Shown piece by piece: positions 34,335 to 42,999 of a DNA stretch of 64,000 bases. The stretch's first letter is position 1, and the number at the start of each line of letters is the position of its first letter. A program made the position numbers and the translations under genes. The stretch lies in NCBI RefSeq assembly GCF_900167555.1, contig NZ_FUYF01000003.1, positions 247,964 to 311,963 on the forward strand, written 5' to 3'. The stretch comes from Gemmiger formicilis. GTDB lineage: Bacteria > Bacillota > Clostridia > Oscillospirales > Ruminococcaceae. The notes beneath the pieces were generated by a model that saw only the letters and a list, made by a program, of their open reading frames with translations, was not told where the DNA came from and did no database searches.

Positions 34335-35042
34335 TCATGAATTTTTCTTCAATCTACGAGCACGCTTCTTCAATAGACGTACCAGCCTCCAGCGATCAAT
34401 TCGCTTAGGCATCTTTTGATAAATTTCCCGATAATCTACTGTTTCTGGAATCCACCGTCCGTTTTGAGTAATGCTGTGCCCATCAAGCAGATGAAGGAAG
34501 AAGGATGCTTCGATGATTACGGAAATAGAATTGCTTGCACCGGAGCCAATATGATTGTGTTGGTACAGATTACGAGGCCCCTGAAAGAAACCCATAAGCA
34601 TATACCTGATGCCGTCCTGCTCATTGCGCTCCGATTCGTTTTTCAGATCATTGATTGCAATAAGGGGAGCCCTCTTTATTTCGCCGGTTTGCTTGTCTAT
34701 TTCAAAAGAAAGTGCTCTTGTCGCCAGATCGAATCCATGCGAATCCAGGCCTGACTTCTTTTTGAGATAATTTTCCACAGCCACGAAGGCTTCACGTGCT
34801 GCCGACTCAAACTCGGATTTATATATGAGTTGCACCGCATCCGATAACGCTGCGTGGATATTGTATACCTCAAAAAATCCTTTGAGCTTCTTTAGCGAAT
34901 ATGGCATTAAACTGCCGCAACAAGGACAGAATGTAAAATCATAAAAGTCAAACCCATATGTACCGTTGCGATATTCCCTAAGTTGCTTTTTTCTGGGTGG
35001 AAGAGAACACCCATTAGGACAAGCGTATTCTTCTCTCCTCAT
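34335..35042 (-). CDS. TIGR02391 (Ymh)-like protein with N-terminal zinc ribbon
   Basis: The ATG at 35042 (235 aa) has GAGGTG upstream. Residues 6-45 hold two Cys pairs (CPNGC and CPCCG), a zinc ribbon. Residues 65-190 follow the TIGR02391/Hypoth_Ymh pattern: FESAAREAFVAVENYLKKKSG, then ESERNEQDGIRYMLMGFFQGPRNLYQH, the RNxxxH-like part. A basic C-terminal tail (RLVRLLKKRARRLKKN) ends it. Family members are common on plasmids, phages and defence islands; the RNxxxH motif suggests a HEPN-like nucleotide or RNA role, which is inference. It is the last of four same-strand cargo genes. Confidence 0.65.
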   Translation of the reverse strand: MRREEYACPNGCSLPPRKKQLREYRNGTYGFDFYDFTFCPCCGSLMPYSLKKLKGFFEVYNIHAALSDAVQLIYKSEFESAAREAFVAVENYLKKKSGLDSHGFDLATRALSFEIDKQTGEIKRAPLIAINDLKNESERNEQDGIRYMLMGFFQGPRNLYQHNHIGSGASNSISVIIEASFFLHLLDGHSITQNGRWIPETVDYREIYQKMPKRIDRWRLVRLLKKRARRLKKNS

Positions 35043-35085
35043 TGCTTTCACCTCATTTCAACTACTCACTTACCCGCTGGAAAGA

Positions 35086-36093
35086 TTACAATTTCAAAGG
35101 ATAAGCATCCAGCTTGTTTTGCGCATTTATGTAGGATTTATAAATATTTTTGATTCCGGCTTCTTTTGCCATGCTTACAACAAGATTTTCCTCTGCTACG
35201 CCCATTCGCAGACCAAGAATTATGCCATTGGGGATCCATTCCATCATAATCGGCGGTTTCATAATGCAGCCGGTAATCATTCGCCATTCTTCATCATATT
35301 TATGGCACTCTTTTTTGATCAGAGTCGTTCTTTCTTGTTCCCATAGCACATTTCCCATCTCTACATATAGCTCTTGAGGAATCTGAGTTTTTGCTGTCTC
35401 TGCTATTTTGCGGAGCATAACGAATTTTGCAAATTTCGTTGCATCATAAGGCGTGTCCGAATAATAAATCGGATATAGCGGCGTTCCGTAGTTCTTGATT
35501 CCGCAATTTGCGCATTTTTCTTGTTTACCGCATAAAAAGTTGTCTTCATTTTCAAGATCGTAGATTTGCACAAAACCTCTGTGCTGATCTGCATATTTCA
35601 GCCACAGAACCTCATTAAACCCATTTTCGGAGAAACAAACTGACCACGTATCCTTTTTAACTTCATCACGGAGTGAAAGCGCTGCATTCAGAAAGCTTTC
35701 GGTAAGCCCGTGAGAAAGCGCGTTTGTCACATTCTCAACCGTAAACTGCGCTGCTTGCTCCTCAGAGAGAATATTCCCAAGCAATGACTTAACACCATCC
35801 ACAACAGCTTCTGTACTTTCCGGAGTCTGGAATGCACTTAAATACTCTTTCCGGATTGCCTCAATGTCGATGTGAAGAAAGGTATCGAAAGGGTCATCAT
35901 AATAATTCGCAGAAGAAAAATAGAGCTTATTCGTTCTGAGGGCATCCAAGCTCTTTGTGCTGACAGGTCGATACCGGAAAAGCAGCTTCGGATACTTAAT
36001 TGCTTTGAAAAGCTGTTCTCGTTCTGCCACAATATCATTTCCTGGCAAAGAACATAATGTTTGCCAGAAGTGTTCTCGATCATTGTGATTCAT
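35086..36093 (-). CDS. DUF2971-containing protein
   Basis: The ATG at 36093 (335 aa) has a GAGGAGGGG ribosome-binding site. The DUF2971 pattern starts at LLFRYRPVSTKSLDALRTNKLYFSSANYYDDPFDTFL (near residues 33-70) and includes VCFSENGFNEVLWLKYADQHRGFV and a late block with CHKYDEEWRMI. A Cys motif (CGKQEKCANCG) sits in the middle. DUF2971 proteins have unknown activity and are often in defence-related or mobile gene clusters. The next gene starts 43 nt downstream, so both may share a transcript. Confidence 0.7.
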   Translation of the reverse strand: MNHNDREHFWQTLCSLPGNDIVAEREQLFKAIKYPKLLFRYRPVSTKSLDALRTNKLYFSSANYYDDPFDTFLHIDIEAIRKEYLSAFQTPESTEAVVDGVKSLLGNILSEEQAAQFTVENVTNALSHGLTESFLNAALSLRDEVKKDTWSVCFSENGFNEVLWLKYADQHRGFVQIYDLENEDNFLCGKQEKCANCGIKNYGTPLYPIYYSDTPYDATKFAKFVMLRKIAETAKTQIPQELYVEMGNVLWEQERTTLIKKECHKYDEEWRMITGCIMKPPIMMEWIPNGIILGLRMGVAEENLVVSMAKEAGIKNIYKSYINAQNKLDAYPLKL

Positions 36094-36191
36094 TGATGCC
36101 CCTCCTCTCAATTATCAAATACGATTTGTAATCCGAAACAAAACCAACACTATCAGATTTATGAAAAATCACCCATTTGTGTTTGCGGATA

Positions 36192-36239
36192 TAAAAAACC
36201 ACGCAACAAACTGTCTCAACAGACCGTTCAGATTGCGTG
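36192..36239 (-). terminator. Intrinsic terminator after the NDT/TIR-like gene
   Basis: On the minus strand CACGCAA pairs with TTGCGTG around an inner CTGTTGAGACAG hairpin, followed by GTTTTTTATA. It separates this gene from the DUF2971 gene. Confidence 0.65.
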
Positions 36240-36298
36240 AGTTCTTTCAAAATTTTTTTGCAGGTTATTTTTGTTATTTCCAAAATGGATTTTCGATC

Positions 36299-37189
36299 TT
36301 ACGGATGAATAGCTTTTACCCCTTCGAATCCAAATTGGCTTAAGGTTTTAGCAAACGAGCGGTATATGTCTGACGCATTAGATTTATCGGATAGTCCCAT
36401 AGTATAAACCCAAATTTTCTTTCTCTCTTCATAAATATGTACATCTACAACAGAAATATCTTGCTCTATCTGGGTCACTCTTTGCAATCTCATCAAAAGT
36501 TTTTCTACTTGATAAGGCTGTGTGCTTTTTACATAACTAAAAGCAAATACTACTCCGTCAAAGCATCTTCTACTTTCAGCATTCTGCATCAGTGGTCGGC
36601 TGGTTTGAACAGCATCTTCCAAGTTAGTTAGCTTTTGGAGGATATATTTCAGAACCGTTGCATTCCCATCATCCTCCTGACTTATAGATTGACTTTCAGA
36701 AAATTCTATAATTTGTCTGTCCTTTAAGACATCATGCAACACATTATATATTGGACTCTCTGTCTTATCGTAGTCAATTTCTTTCTCTGCTGCTGCAATA
36801 TTTTCTCTTAACTCAATTACTCCACGTGCATCATTTTGGTAAAAAATTGTTCGCTCCATAACTATATCTGATGGCAGCGGTGTTCCCTTCTCCGCAATCA
36901 TTATCACTGGCTTTCCGAGACTATGCCGAAGCGCCAATTCATACATTACATTCGGATTCCTGTTTGTCAGGTTCGCAACAACCAATTTTGCAGAGTATAT
37001 CTCGGTAATGATTTGCTTTGTTATTGAACCTGGTTCACTAATCCTGTGAGCAACAACCAAATCATATTTATCTTCTAATGCAGGTCTTAATGCTGCATCA
37101 ATGATGCCTTCTATATGACGTCGGATAGGATCTGTGTCATCTCCTATTGGTGTAATAATAAAGCATTTATCCTTATTGGCCATGCTCAT
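36299..37189 (-). CDS. Nucleoside deoxyribosyltransferase/TIR-like N-terminal domain protein
   Basis: The 296-aa protein begins with FIITPIGDDTDPIRRHIEGI (residues 10-29), then EPGSITKQIITEIYSAKLVVANLTNRNPNVMYELALRHSLGKPVIMI (52-98). This is the Rossmann-like nucleoside 2-deoxyribosyltransferase/TIR-like fold, with the conserved Glu in MYELALRH. The C-terminal half is an unrecognised sensor-like domain with a helical linker near residues 130-200. Such domains serve as NAD or nucleotide-degrading effectors in several bacterial immune systems. Here that role is inferred; no cyclase or Argonaute partner is adjacent. Confidence 0.65.
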   Translation of the reverse strand: MSMANKDKCFIITPIGDDTDPIRRHIEGIIDAALRPALEDKYDLVVAHRISEPGSITKQIITEIYSAKLVVANLTNRNPNVMYELALRHSLGKPVIMIAEKGTPLPSDIVMERTIFYQNDARGVIELRENIAAAEKEIDYDKTESPIYNVLHDVLKDRQIIEFSESQSISQEDDGNATVLKYILQKLTNLEDAVQTSRPLMQNAESRRCFDGVVFAFSYVKSTQPYQVEKLLMRLQRVTQIEQDISVVDVHIYEERKKIWVYTMGLSDKSNASDIYRSFAKTLSQFGFEGVKAIHP

Positions 37190-37287
37190 GCACTTCCTAT
37201 TTGTAAATAGATTTTAGGTAACTACAGCAGTTTTTCTCTGACGTTTTCCTTTATTTCATTTTTTGCGGACGATAGATAATTTTCTGT

Positions 37288-38232
37288 TCAAGATAGCTTC
37301 TTTACCTCTGCTTCAAATGCACTTTCCGTCATATTAGCACGGTGCGCAGCTTCTTTAATGCTCAGTAACCCATCCTTGACAAGCCCTGCAAGAACAGCAA
37401 CCGCACCCTCGGTTTTACTCTCGTTCATCATATCCTCAACTGCTTTGCACACATCAATCACCTCCGCGTCCTCTGGAATGTCCAGAGGTGTGTTCGTTAC
37501 AGCTTTGATTACTCGCGCCGCGTTCGCTTCCATAAGCATACGCGGGTTGTCGGTCAAAAATTCTGTCAATCGTTTTTTGTCTTTGGAATACTTGATGTAC
37601 CCGATTACCTCTCGGAGACTTGTCGAGAATTTCTCCAAGTCCTCTTTGCTCAGTTTTGCCGGGTCAATCAAGTGGATCTGATAATCTTGCACAAAGTTCA
37701 GCAGACTCTCATTCTTGACTGCCATCATTTCATGCAAAGACAGCGGGCCATCCCACTCGTTCGCTCCAAAGTGCAGCACCAACGTAATGACAGGTGTGAT
37801 CTTATCGTCCTTATAGAATCCGGACAGGTACTCGCCCCGGCTGTGTCCTTTCGAACCATCGGTGCGATGCTTTGCTGCTATATCAGTGACCTGCTTTCCG
37901 TACTGGAGTGCATCATAAATAATGTTGCGTACCGGCATTGCATAGTGGATATTCGTTTGGTTTTCGATGCCCAAAAGGATGTAAGCCGCTTCGCCGTCCT
38001 GCTTGATGACTGCCGATTTCAGCACATCACGGTATTTTTGTGCCACATCATCCGTCTGGTTTCCGCTCTCGTCCTGCGCACCAAACGGCAAAGCTATTTC
38101 TGTTGTGTCCAATTCCTGCAACTGCGCTGGATCAACAACTGCCTTACCGCCATAAATCAGATAGTTAAATGCATCTGCAAACACAGTATTTTCTTTCATA
38201 TAGGCTTTTGTGACCGTATCAGCTAATCCCAT
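37288..38232 (-). CDS. Rpn-family PD-(D/E)XK nuclease-like protein
   Basis: The 314-aa protein follows a GGAGGTG site. It opens with ENTVFADAFNYLIYGGKAVV, the Rpn/PDDEXK_2-type start. VIKQDGEAAYILLGIENQTNIHYAMPVRNIIYDALQYGKQV (near residues 75-115) carries the nuclease core, with E in place of the second catalytic position as in this Clostridia group. A short C-terminal helix-turn-helix-like part (LSIKEAAHRANMTESAFEAEV) ends it. Rpn proteins promote RecA-independent recombination and some act in phage defence. It has its own promoter. Confidence 0.75.
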   Translation of the reverse strand: MGLADTVTKAYMKENTVFADAFNYLIYGGKAVVDPAQLQELDTTEIALPFGAQDESGNQTDDVAQKYRDVLKSAVIKQDGEAAYILLGIENQTNIHYAMPVRNIIYDALQYGKQVTDIAAKHRTDGSKGHSRGEYLSGFYKDDKITPVITLVLHFGANEWDGPLSLHEMMAVKNESLLNFVQDYQIHLIDPAKLSKEDLEKFSTSLREVIGYIKYSKDKKRLTEFLTDNPRMLMEANAARVIKAVTNTPLDIPEDAEVIDVCKAVEDMMNESKTEGAVAVLAGLVKDGLLSIKEAAHRANMTESAFEAEVKKLS

Positions 38233-38273
38233 TGGTGTACACCTCCCCTTTTTACTTCTTGTTCTTTGTCTCT

Positions 38274-38302
38274 ATCTTACCATAAAGCGTTCTTTTTATC
38301 AA
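38274..38302 (-). promoter_or_regulatory. Sigma-A promoter of the Rpn-like gene
   Basis: TTGATA (38297-38302) and TAAGAT (38274-38279) are 17 bp apart on the minus strand, about 40 nt before the start codon. Confidence 0.65.
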
Positions 38303-38371
38303 GTTTTGTTTCACTCCAGATTCTTAATTTTCTGCGAGCGGTAGTCCATAATGTGTTTCACTCAAGGTTCC

Positions 38372-39961
38372 TTATTCTAGCGGCATTGCTTTCTCATATC
38401 CACCAATGAACTGTATTTCAATTTCATTGCGCGACCTCACCGTAATTTTCTCAATAAGCCTCGCAGTCAACGCATCATCATATTCTTGGATTTGTAGGTC
38501 TTTGGCTGACAGCAGCATCTCCGGCTGGCTGGCTTTTTCCTGCTGGGCGGCGGTGTCCTCGATGGCTTTTTTCAGACTCTTAATTTTATTATTCAGCTTT
38601 TTCAACCTGTTATCCAGAAACGGAGTATCCTCATCAAAGTCCAAGGACATTTCCAGCAGACGGTCAAATTCCTGCTGGGTCTGCTCCAGTTGCTCCTGCA
38701 AATTTGGCTTTGTGCTTTCGCCGGTCTGGATGTCATGCAGGATGCCATTAATCTGGGCAGCGACTTCATCGGTGAAGTTTGCCGCCAAACCCTGTACCGC
38801 TTTCAAAATGGCGCGGTACAATTCTTCTTCCGGGATGGACGGCGAGTTACCGCAAAATTTTGTTCCGTACTCGATGCGGTTCACGCACCGCCAGACGATT
38901 TGCTTTCTGCCGTGAATATTCCAAGTCACTCTCTTGTAAGGGCTGCCGCAGTCACCGCAGAACAGTCGCTCGGACAAGGCGTACTTGCTGTTGTAGCGGC
39001 CACGGCGGCGCTTGCGTTGGTTGGCTGCCGACTTGCTGTTTCGGCGGGCAATCTCAGCTTGCACCTCTCGGAACATCTGTTTGCTGACAATGCCCTCGTG
39101 GTAATTTTCAATGTAATATTGCGGGAGCTGCCCGGTGTTTTTCTTATGTACACCCGTCAGCACATCCTCGGTAAAGGTCTTTTGCAGTAATACGTCACCA
39201 CAGTATTTTTCATTTTGCAGGATGCGTTGGATGCTTTGCGCTGACCATGCGGTGTTGCCGCGGGCTGTGAGCGCACCCGCGGTTTCCAGCTTTGCCTTGA
39301 TGCTTTGCAGGCTGTCGCCCTGCAAGTAGCGGTTGAAAATCAGCCGAATGATTTCAGCTTGTTCCGGGATGATTTCGGGCTTGCCGTCCGCCCCTTTTCG
39401 GTAGCCGATGATTCTGCCGTAAGGAAATGCAAATTTGCCGTGCTTATATCCCATGCGTTTGCCGCGCGCTACATTTTGAGAGATGGATTCACTCTCAGCC
39501 TGTGCAAAGGCGCTCAGTACGGTAATGATCATCTCAGAGTTCATGGTGGCGGTGTTGATGTTCTCTTTTTCAAATACCACCGCGATTCCCATCTGCTTCA
39601 GCATTCGGACGTATTGGATACTATCAAGCGTGTTGCGGGCAAACCGTGAAATAGATTTCGTCAGGATAAGGTCGATTCTGTGCTTCTTGCAGTCCCGAAT
39701 CATCTGGTTGAAACCATCGCGCTTCTTTGTATGCACACCGGAAATACCATCATCTGCGTAAATGCCCGCGACCTCCCACTCCGGAGTTGATTCAATTTTC
39801 TCGGTGTAGTACAACTTCTGGATTTCAAAACTGCCCTGCTGTTCTTCTTCCTCGGTGCTAACACGGCAGTAGGCAGCTACCCGCAGCTTGCGCACGGCAT
39901 TTTTTCGTCCGGCGCTTTCCCGCATTGAGGCGGGAATCTCAACGATTCTCATGTTATTCAC
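38372..39961 (-). CDS. Large serine recombinase R3 (intact)
   Basis: The 529-aa protein has the resolvase domain at about 26-170, with catalytic Ser35 in AAYCRVSTEE and the helix-D/E motif TKSISRFARNTLDS. The recombinase domain (PF07508) follows. A zinc ribbon (LFCGDCGSPYKRVTW...) sits near 355-400, and a long coiled coil (KKLNNKIKSLKKAIED) near 460. It is the last gene of the three-gene recombinase run, 12 nt after R2. It would integrate or excise the element. Its last 550 bp are duplicated as a remnant at 33726-34279. Confidence 0.9.
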   Translation of the reverse strand: MNNMRIVEIPASMRESAGRKNAVRKLRVAAYCRVSTEEEEQQGSFEIQKLYYTEKIESTPEWEVAGIYADDGISGVHTKKRDGFNQMIRDCKKHRIDLILTKSISRFARNTLDSIQYVRMLKQMGIAVVFEKENINTATMNSEMIITVLSAFAQAESESISQNVARGKRMGYKHGKFAFPYGRIIGYRKGADGKPEIIPEQAEIIRLIFNRYLQGDSLQSIKAKLETAGALTARGNTAWSAQSIQRILQNEKYCGDVLLQKTFTEDVLTGVHKKNTGQLPQYYIENYHEGIVSKQMFREVQAEIARRNSKSAANQRKRRRGRYNSKYALSERLFCGDCGSPYKRVTWNIHGRKQIVWRCVNRIEYGTKFCGNSPSIPEEELYRAILKAVQGLAANFTDEVAAQINGILHDIQTGESTKPNLQEQLEQTQQEFDRLLEMSLDFDEDTPFLDNRLKKLNNKIKSLKKAIEDTAAQQEKASQPEMLLSAKDLQIQEYDDALTARLIEKITVRSRNEIEIQFIGGYEKAMPLE

Positions 39962-39973
39962 AGCTTTTCCCCT

Positions 39974-40795
39974 TTACACGATTTGTCCGTTTTGCAGTCT
40001 GACTTCAATGTGGGTGTCACGGTACAGAATAACCTTGCTGACGACCTCCTTATAAAAGGTATATGGAAAGCCGTCTGTCAGATCATACTCGGCACAAGCT
40101 TTTCGTATTTGCATAGTTGCCGGGTCGGCATCTCCTGCAGAGCAGAATTCATATTCCAGTTCCGCCCGGCGTAAGATTTTGGCGATTAGTGCATCGGCAT
40201 TAGGCTCTGTTTCCAGCAAATCCGTTTGAATTTCTCGTGCTAGTTTGGCGGCTTTTATGGATTGGACATTGCGCTGTGTTGTTGGTGAGCGAATAACCTC
40301 TGAATGTCTCTGAGTCCACTCTAATTTTATTGTAATAGCATCAGACAATTCTTTTTCTTGGATGGGTTTCGTCCACATTCCACATTGGCGGCAAAACCAT
40401 TGTTCGGTTTTAGGCCTCCAGTATAGGCGTTCTCCGCAGCATCCGCATTGCATATCTTGGCGAAACGGCTGTAAAACCGTAGAGTATGTTTGCGCTTTCC
40501 TCTGGCGAAATTTTTCTACCACGCGATATTGGGTCTCTGTAATGATCGGCGGATATTTTTCATTGCCACAGTAAATTTCATTTGCAAGGACGCGGCTCAC
40601 CATGTTCTGATTCCATTTTTGAGTGTCCTCATGGTACGGCGTTTTCCTCGTTGTCATGCCCTCCGCAATTTTTCGAAGGGACTTCCCTGCTGTGTATTCC
40701 TCAAAAATATATTGCACTGCTTCGGCTTCTTCTTGAACTATAGTTGTTTTTCCGTCTGTGATTTGGTAGCCAAATGGCAGGTATCGCTTTTTCAT
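39974..40795 (-). CDS. Recombinase-domain protein R2 lacking the catalytic resolvase domain
   Basis: The 273-aa protein begins directly with a recombinase (PF07508) domain (LPFGYQITDGKTTIVQEEAEAVQYIFEEYTAGKSLRKIAEGM). It has a zinc ribbon CGCCGERLYW...WFCRQCG near 122-140. No resolvase catalytic domain is present, and its start overlaps the R1 stop by 4 nt (ATGA), so it was not simply truncated. It is likely a DNA-binding partner of R1 or R3. Companion recombinases of this sort occur in multi-recombinase elements of Clostridia; its exact job is unknown. Confidence 0.8.
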   Translation of the reverse strand: MKKRYLPFGYQITDGKTTIVQEEAEAVQYIFEEYTAGKSLRKIAEGMTTRKTPYHEDTQKWNQNMVSRVLANEIYCGNEKYPPIITETQYRVVEKFRQRKAQTYSTVLQPFRQDMQCGCCGERLYWRPKTEQWFCRQCGMWTKPIQEKELSDAITIKLEWTQRHSEVIRSPTTQRNVQSIKAAKLAREIQTDLLETEPNADALIAKILRRAELEYEFCSAGDADPATMQIRKACAEYDLTDGFPYTFYKEVVSKVILYRDTHIEVRLQNGQIV

Positions 40796-42321
40796 TTTTC
40801 CGTCCGTTCCTCCGAAAGTTTCATACCATTGATGAGTTCAAATTCTATCGCCGTATTACTGACCGACACTTTTTTGACCATCTCGGTAAAAGTATGCTCA
40901 TCAAAGTATGTCACCGGCGGACCGGAATCCAATATTTTCTCAATCTGCCTTGTGCTTTTCAAAGTTTGTTCAACATTCCTGCTGATGGAAGTTCTGGACA
41001 GCTGAACTCTTTTCTCGTCAAGCTGCTGTTCCATAAGGGTTTTTCGTTCTATGTATTGGGTATCTTCGATGTAACCTTGTGCATGGATTCTTTCCAAATT
41101 ATGATTTTGTTTTGCAAGACGTTGAATTTCCGCATAAATAGATTCTCGTGCGGTATTCTGGTGTTCTTGTTGTGATTTTAGCTGCAAAAGGCTGTCTACC
41201 ATCGGCCGGAATATCCTTGCACGATTTGCTTGCAGCTTGTTATACATATATAAAAAAGCCCGGCAAAGTTCTGTTTCGTAAACAGACTTTACCGGGCATA
41301 AGCTGGATTTATTCAAATGTTTTCTGCAGCCCCAAGCCACAGCACCATTTGCTCTGCTGGCTTGGGCAAACACAGTGCCGCACTCGGCACAGTAGATTTT
41401 CTTTGTGAATACTCGTGGAGCAGCATTGGGCACGGACATCTGCTTGGTTTTCAGAAGTTGCTGCACTTTGTCGAAATCCTCGTCCGAAACGATTGCCACA
41501 TGGCTTTTATAGGCACAGTATTTCGGAAACTGGCCCTCGTTGTGGTAGGCCATGAACGGCAATGTGTCCGTGGTGCAATGTTTTTGGTGCAACGTATCGC
41601 CTTTATAGGCTTCGTTATGAAGCATGAATCGCACAGCGGAAGTGTACCACCAGCCACCCTCTTTCGGATGGTTTTCATTTAAGTAACGTGCAATTTCTGC
41701 GATTCCCACCCCGCTCAGGTACTTTTCAAAAACCAAGCGGACTACTGCTGCCTCATCCTTTTCCAGTACCAGCTGGTGATCCTGCTGCCTGTATCCGAAA
41801 GGAGTCGCACAGTTCACATAGGTTCCCGCCTGCATCTTTTTACGGATACCCCATTTCATGTTTTTGGAGATAGACAAGGATTCTTCCTGTGCAATAGCGC
41901 ACATCATGCTCAGCATCATTTCCCCTGTGGCGCTATCCGTATCAAACTGTTCTTTTTCAAATTGTACTGTTACACCGATGCTTTTCAGTTCTCGGACGAG
42001 CGTCAGCAGATCTACCGTGTTCCTGGCCATGCGTGATGCAGATTTCACCAGAATACGGTCAATCATGCCCGCTCGACAGTCTTCCATAAGGCGGTTTAGT
42101 TCTGCTCTGTGCTTGATACTCGTGCCAGAGATACCTTCATCTGCATACACTCCAACGAACTCCCAGTTCGGGTTCTTCTGGATAAGGTCTTCATAGTATT
42201 CTGTCTGCACCGACATGGAATGAAGTTGTTCATTGGATTTCGTGCTGACACGGGCATAGGCTGCCACACGCAGACGCTTCGGCTGTTGCTGTATCGGCTG
42301 GATGACTTGGACTTGCAGCAT
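40792..42321 (-). CDS. Large serine recombinase R1 (intact)
   Basis: The 509-aa protein has the catalytic Ser26 in AAYARVSTKSNEQ and VKSASRMARNTVDLL in the resolvase domain. A recombinase domain follows (CATPFGYRQQDHQLVLEKDEAAVVRLVFEKYL). A zinc ribbon (IYCAECGTVF...CRKHLNKSSLCP) and a C-terminal coiled coil complete it. A CGGAGGG ribosome-binding site is just upstream. It starts the R1-R2-R3 recombinase run; an inverted repeat TGTGAC/GTCACA lies 24 nt before the start. Confidence 0.9.
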   Translation of the reverse strand: MLQVQVIQPIQQQPKRLRVAAYARVSTKSNEQLHSMSVQTEYYEDLIQKNPNWEFVGVYADEGISGTSIKHRAELNRLMEDCRAGMIDRILVKSASRMARNTVDLLTLVRELKSIGVTVQFEKEQFDTDSATGEMMLSMMCAIAQEESLSISKNMKWGIRKKMQAGTYVNCATPFGYRQQDHQLVLEKDEAAVVRLVFEKYLSGVGIAEIARYLNENHPKEGGWWYTSAVRFMLHNEAYKGDTLHQKHCTTDTLPFMAYHNEGQFPKYCAYKSHVAIVSDEDFDKVQQLLKTKQMSVPNAAPRVFTKKIYCAECGTVFAQASRANGAVAWGCRKHLNKSSLCPVKSVYETELCRAFLYMYNKLQANRARIFRPMVDSLLQLKSQQEHQNTARESIYAEIQRLAKQNHNLERIHAQGYIEDTQYIERKTLMEQQLDEKRVQLSRTSISRNVEQTLKSTRQIEKILDSGPPVTYFDEHTFTEMVKKVSVSNTAIEFELINGMKLSEERTEK

Positions 42322-42344
42322 ACTATTCCCTCCGAGTTTGACGC

Positions 42345-42365
42345 TGTGACATTCTTTTTGTCACA
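42345..42365. promoter_or_regulatory. Inverted repeat upstream of recombinase R1 (candidate operator)
   Basis: TGTGAC and GTCACA, 9 bp apart, are centred 34 bp upstream of the R1 start codon. TTGACC lies further upstream on the minus strand and may be a -35. An operator for control of recombinase expression is a plausible reading. Confidence 0.35.
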
Positions 42366-42410
42366 TACAACATACCCGAAAGGCAGGTCAAAAGCTATTC
42401 ACGAGAACCA

Positions 42411-42578
42411 CTAAACTTCTCGGCGCAAAACGCCGCATTTCCGGGCATAACCAACATTCGTGCGCTGGCAGATGTCCCTAGGCAATCTTCCGTTTGCGGC
42501 AGCGGATACCAGCGCGGCATAGGCCAGTGCATATTTCAGCTCCTGTTCCAGTCTTACGGGAAACGGGTCAATCCGCAT
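42411..42578 (-). CDS. Small 55-aa protein between pseudo-resolvase and recombinases
   Basis: An ATG at 42578 overlaps the preceding gene by 11 nt in another frame. The frame reads MRIDPFPVRLEQELKYALAY, continues through ALVSAAANGRLPRDICQRTN, and ends at TAG 42411. It is helical and rich in Arg/Ala, with no membrane segment. The tight overlap and conserved strand make translation believable. I do not recognise the family. A role as accessory DNA-binding or directionality factor for the neighbouring recombinases is only a guess. Confidence 0.5.
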   Translation of the reverse strand: MRIDPFPVRLEQELKYALAYAALVSAAANGRLPRDICQRTNVGYARKCGVLRREV

Positions 42579-42990
42579 CGACAGCCACCTCCCACGGCAC
42601 TCTTTTTCCGCTTCGCGCGGTGCGAGCCAGGATCCGACTCTCCAACCCTGTCAGATAGAGTTCATATTGTAGATTGGTCTCGGTCGTAATCAGCACTGCA
42701 CCGTAATTCTGCAGAAAGCGCAGGATGCGGTACAAGGTTGTAATGTCGTGACTCAAACGGTCAAGGCTCTGCACCATGACGACATTGACGCGCCCCTGCT
42801 GCACAGCGGTAAGCATGGCGAACAGGGCAGGCCTCCAAAATTCGGTGCCGTACTTCTGCTCCATGCAGGAGTTGACGATGATGTAGCCGCGCCTGTCGGC
42901 TTCGCGCATGACTTCTGCAAGCTGTTCTTCCAGTGCCGGCAGATTCGGTGCGGCACTGCGGGCGAACGCCCAAATTTTGTATTCTTTCAT
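42568..42990 (-). CDS. Resolvase-like protein without catalytic serine, A
   Basis: The 140-aa protein follows the serine resolvase catalytic fold only: KIWAFARSAAP at 5-15 and VVMVQSLDRLSHDITTLYRILRFLQ near 75-100. Aligned with the RVS of R1, the catalytic Ser position holds Ala13 (RSA), and the Arg of DRLSR is His. No DNA-binding domain is present. It lies 9 nt after a similar protein on the same strand. It is likely a non-catalytic partner or regulator of recombination, or a degenerate resolvase. Confidence 0.65.
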   Translation of the reverse strand: MKEYKIWAFARSAAPNLPALEEQLAEVMREADRRGYIIVNSCMEQKYGTEFWRPALFAMLTAVQQGRVNVVMVQSLDRLSHDITTLYRILRFLQNYGAVLITTETNLQYELYLTGLESRILARTARSGKRVPWEVAVDAD

Positions 42991-42999
42991 GGGTGCACC

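Noticed and set aside
36080..36283. 67-codon minus-strand frame between NDT/TIR-like and DUF2971 genes
   Set aside because: It contains the terminator hairpin and lacks a ribosome-binding site.
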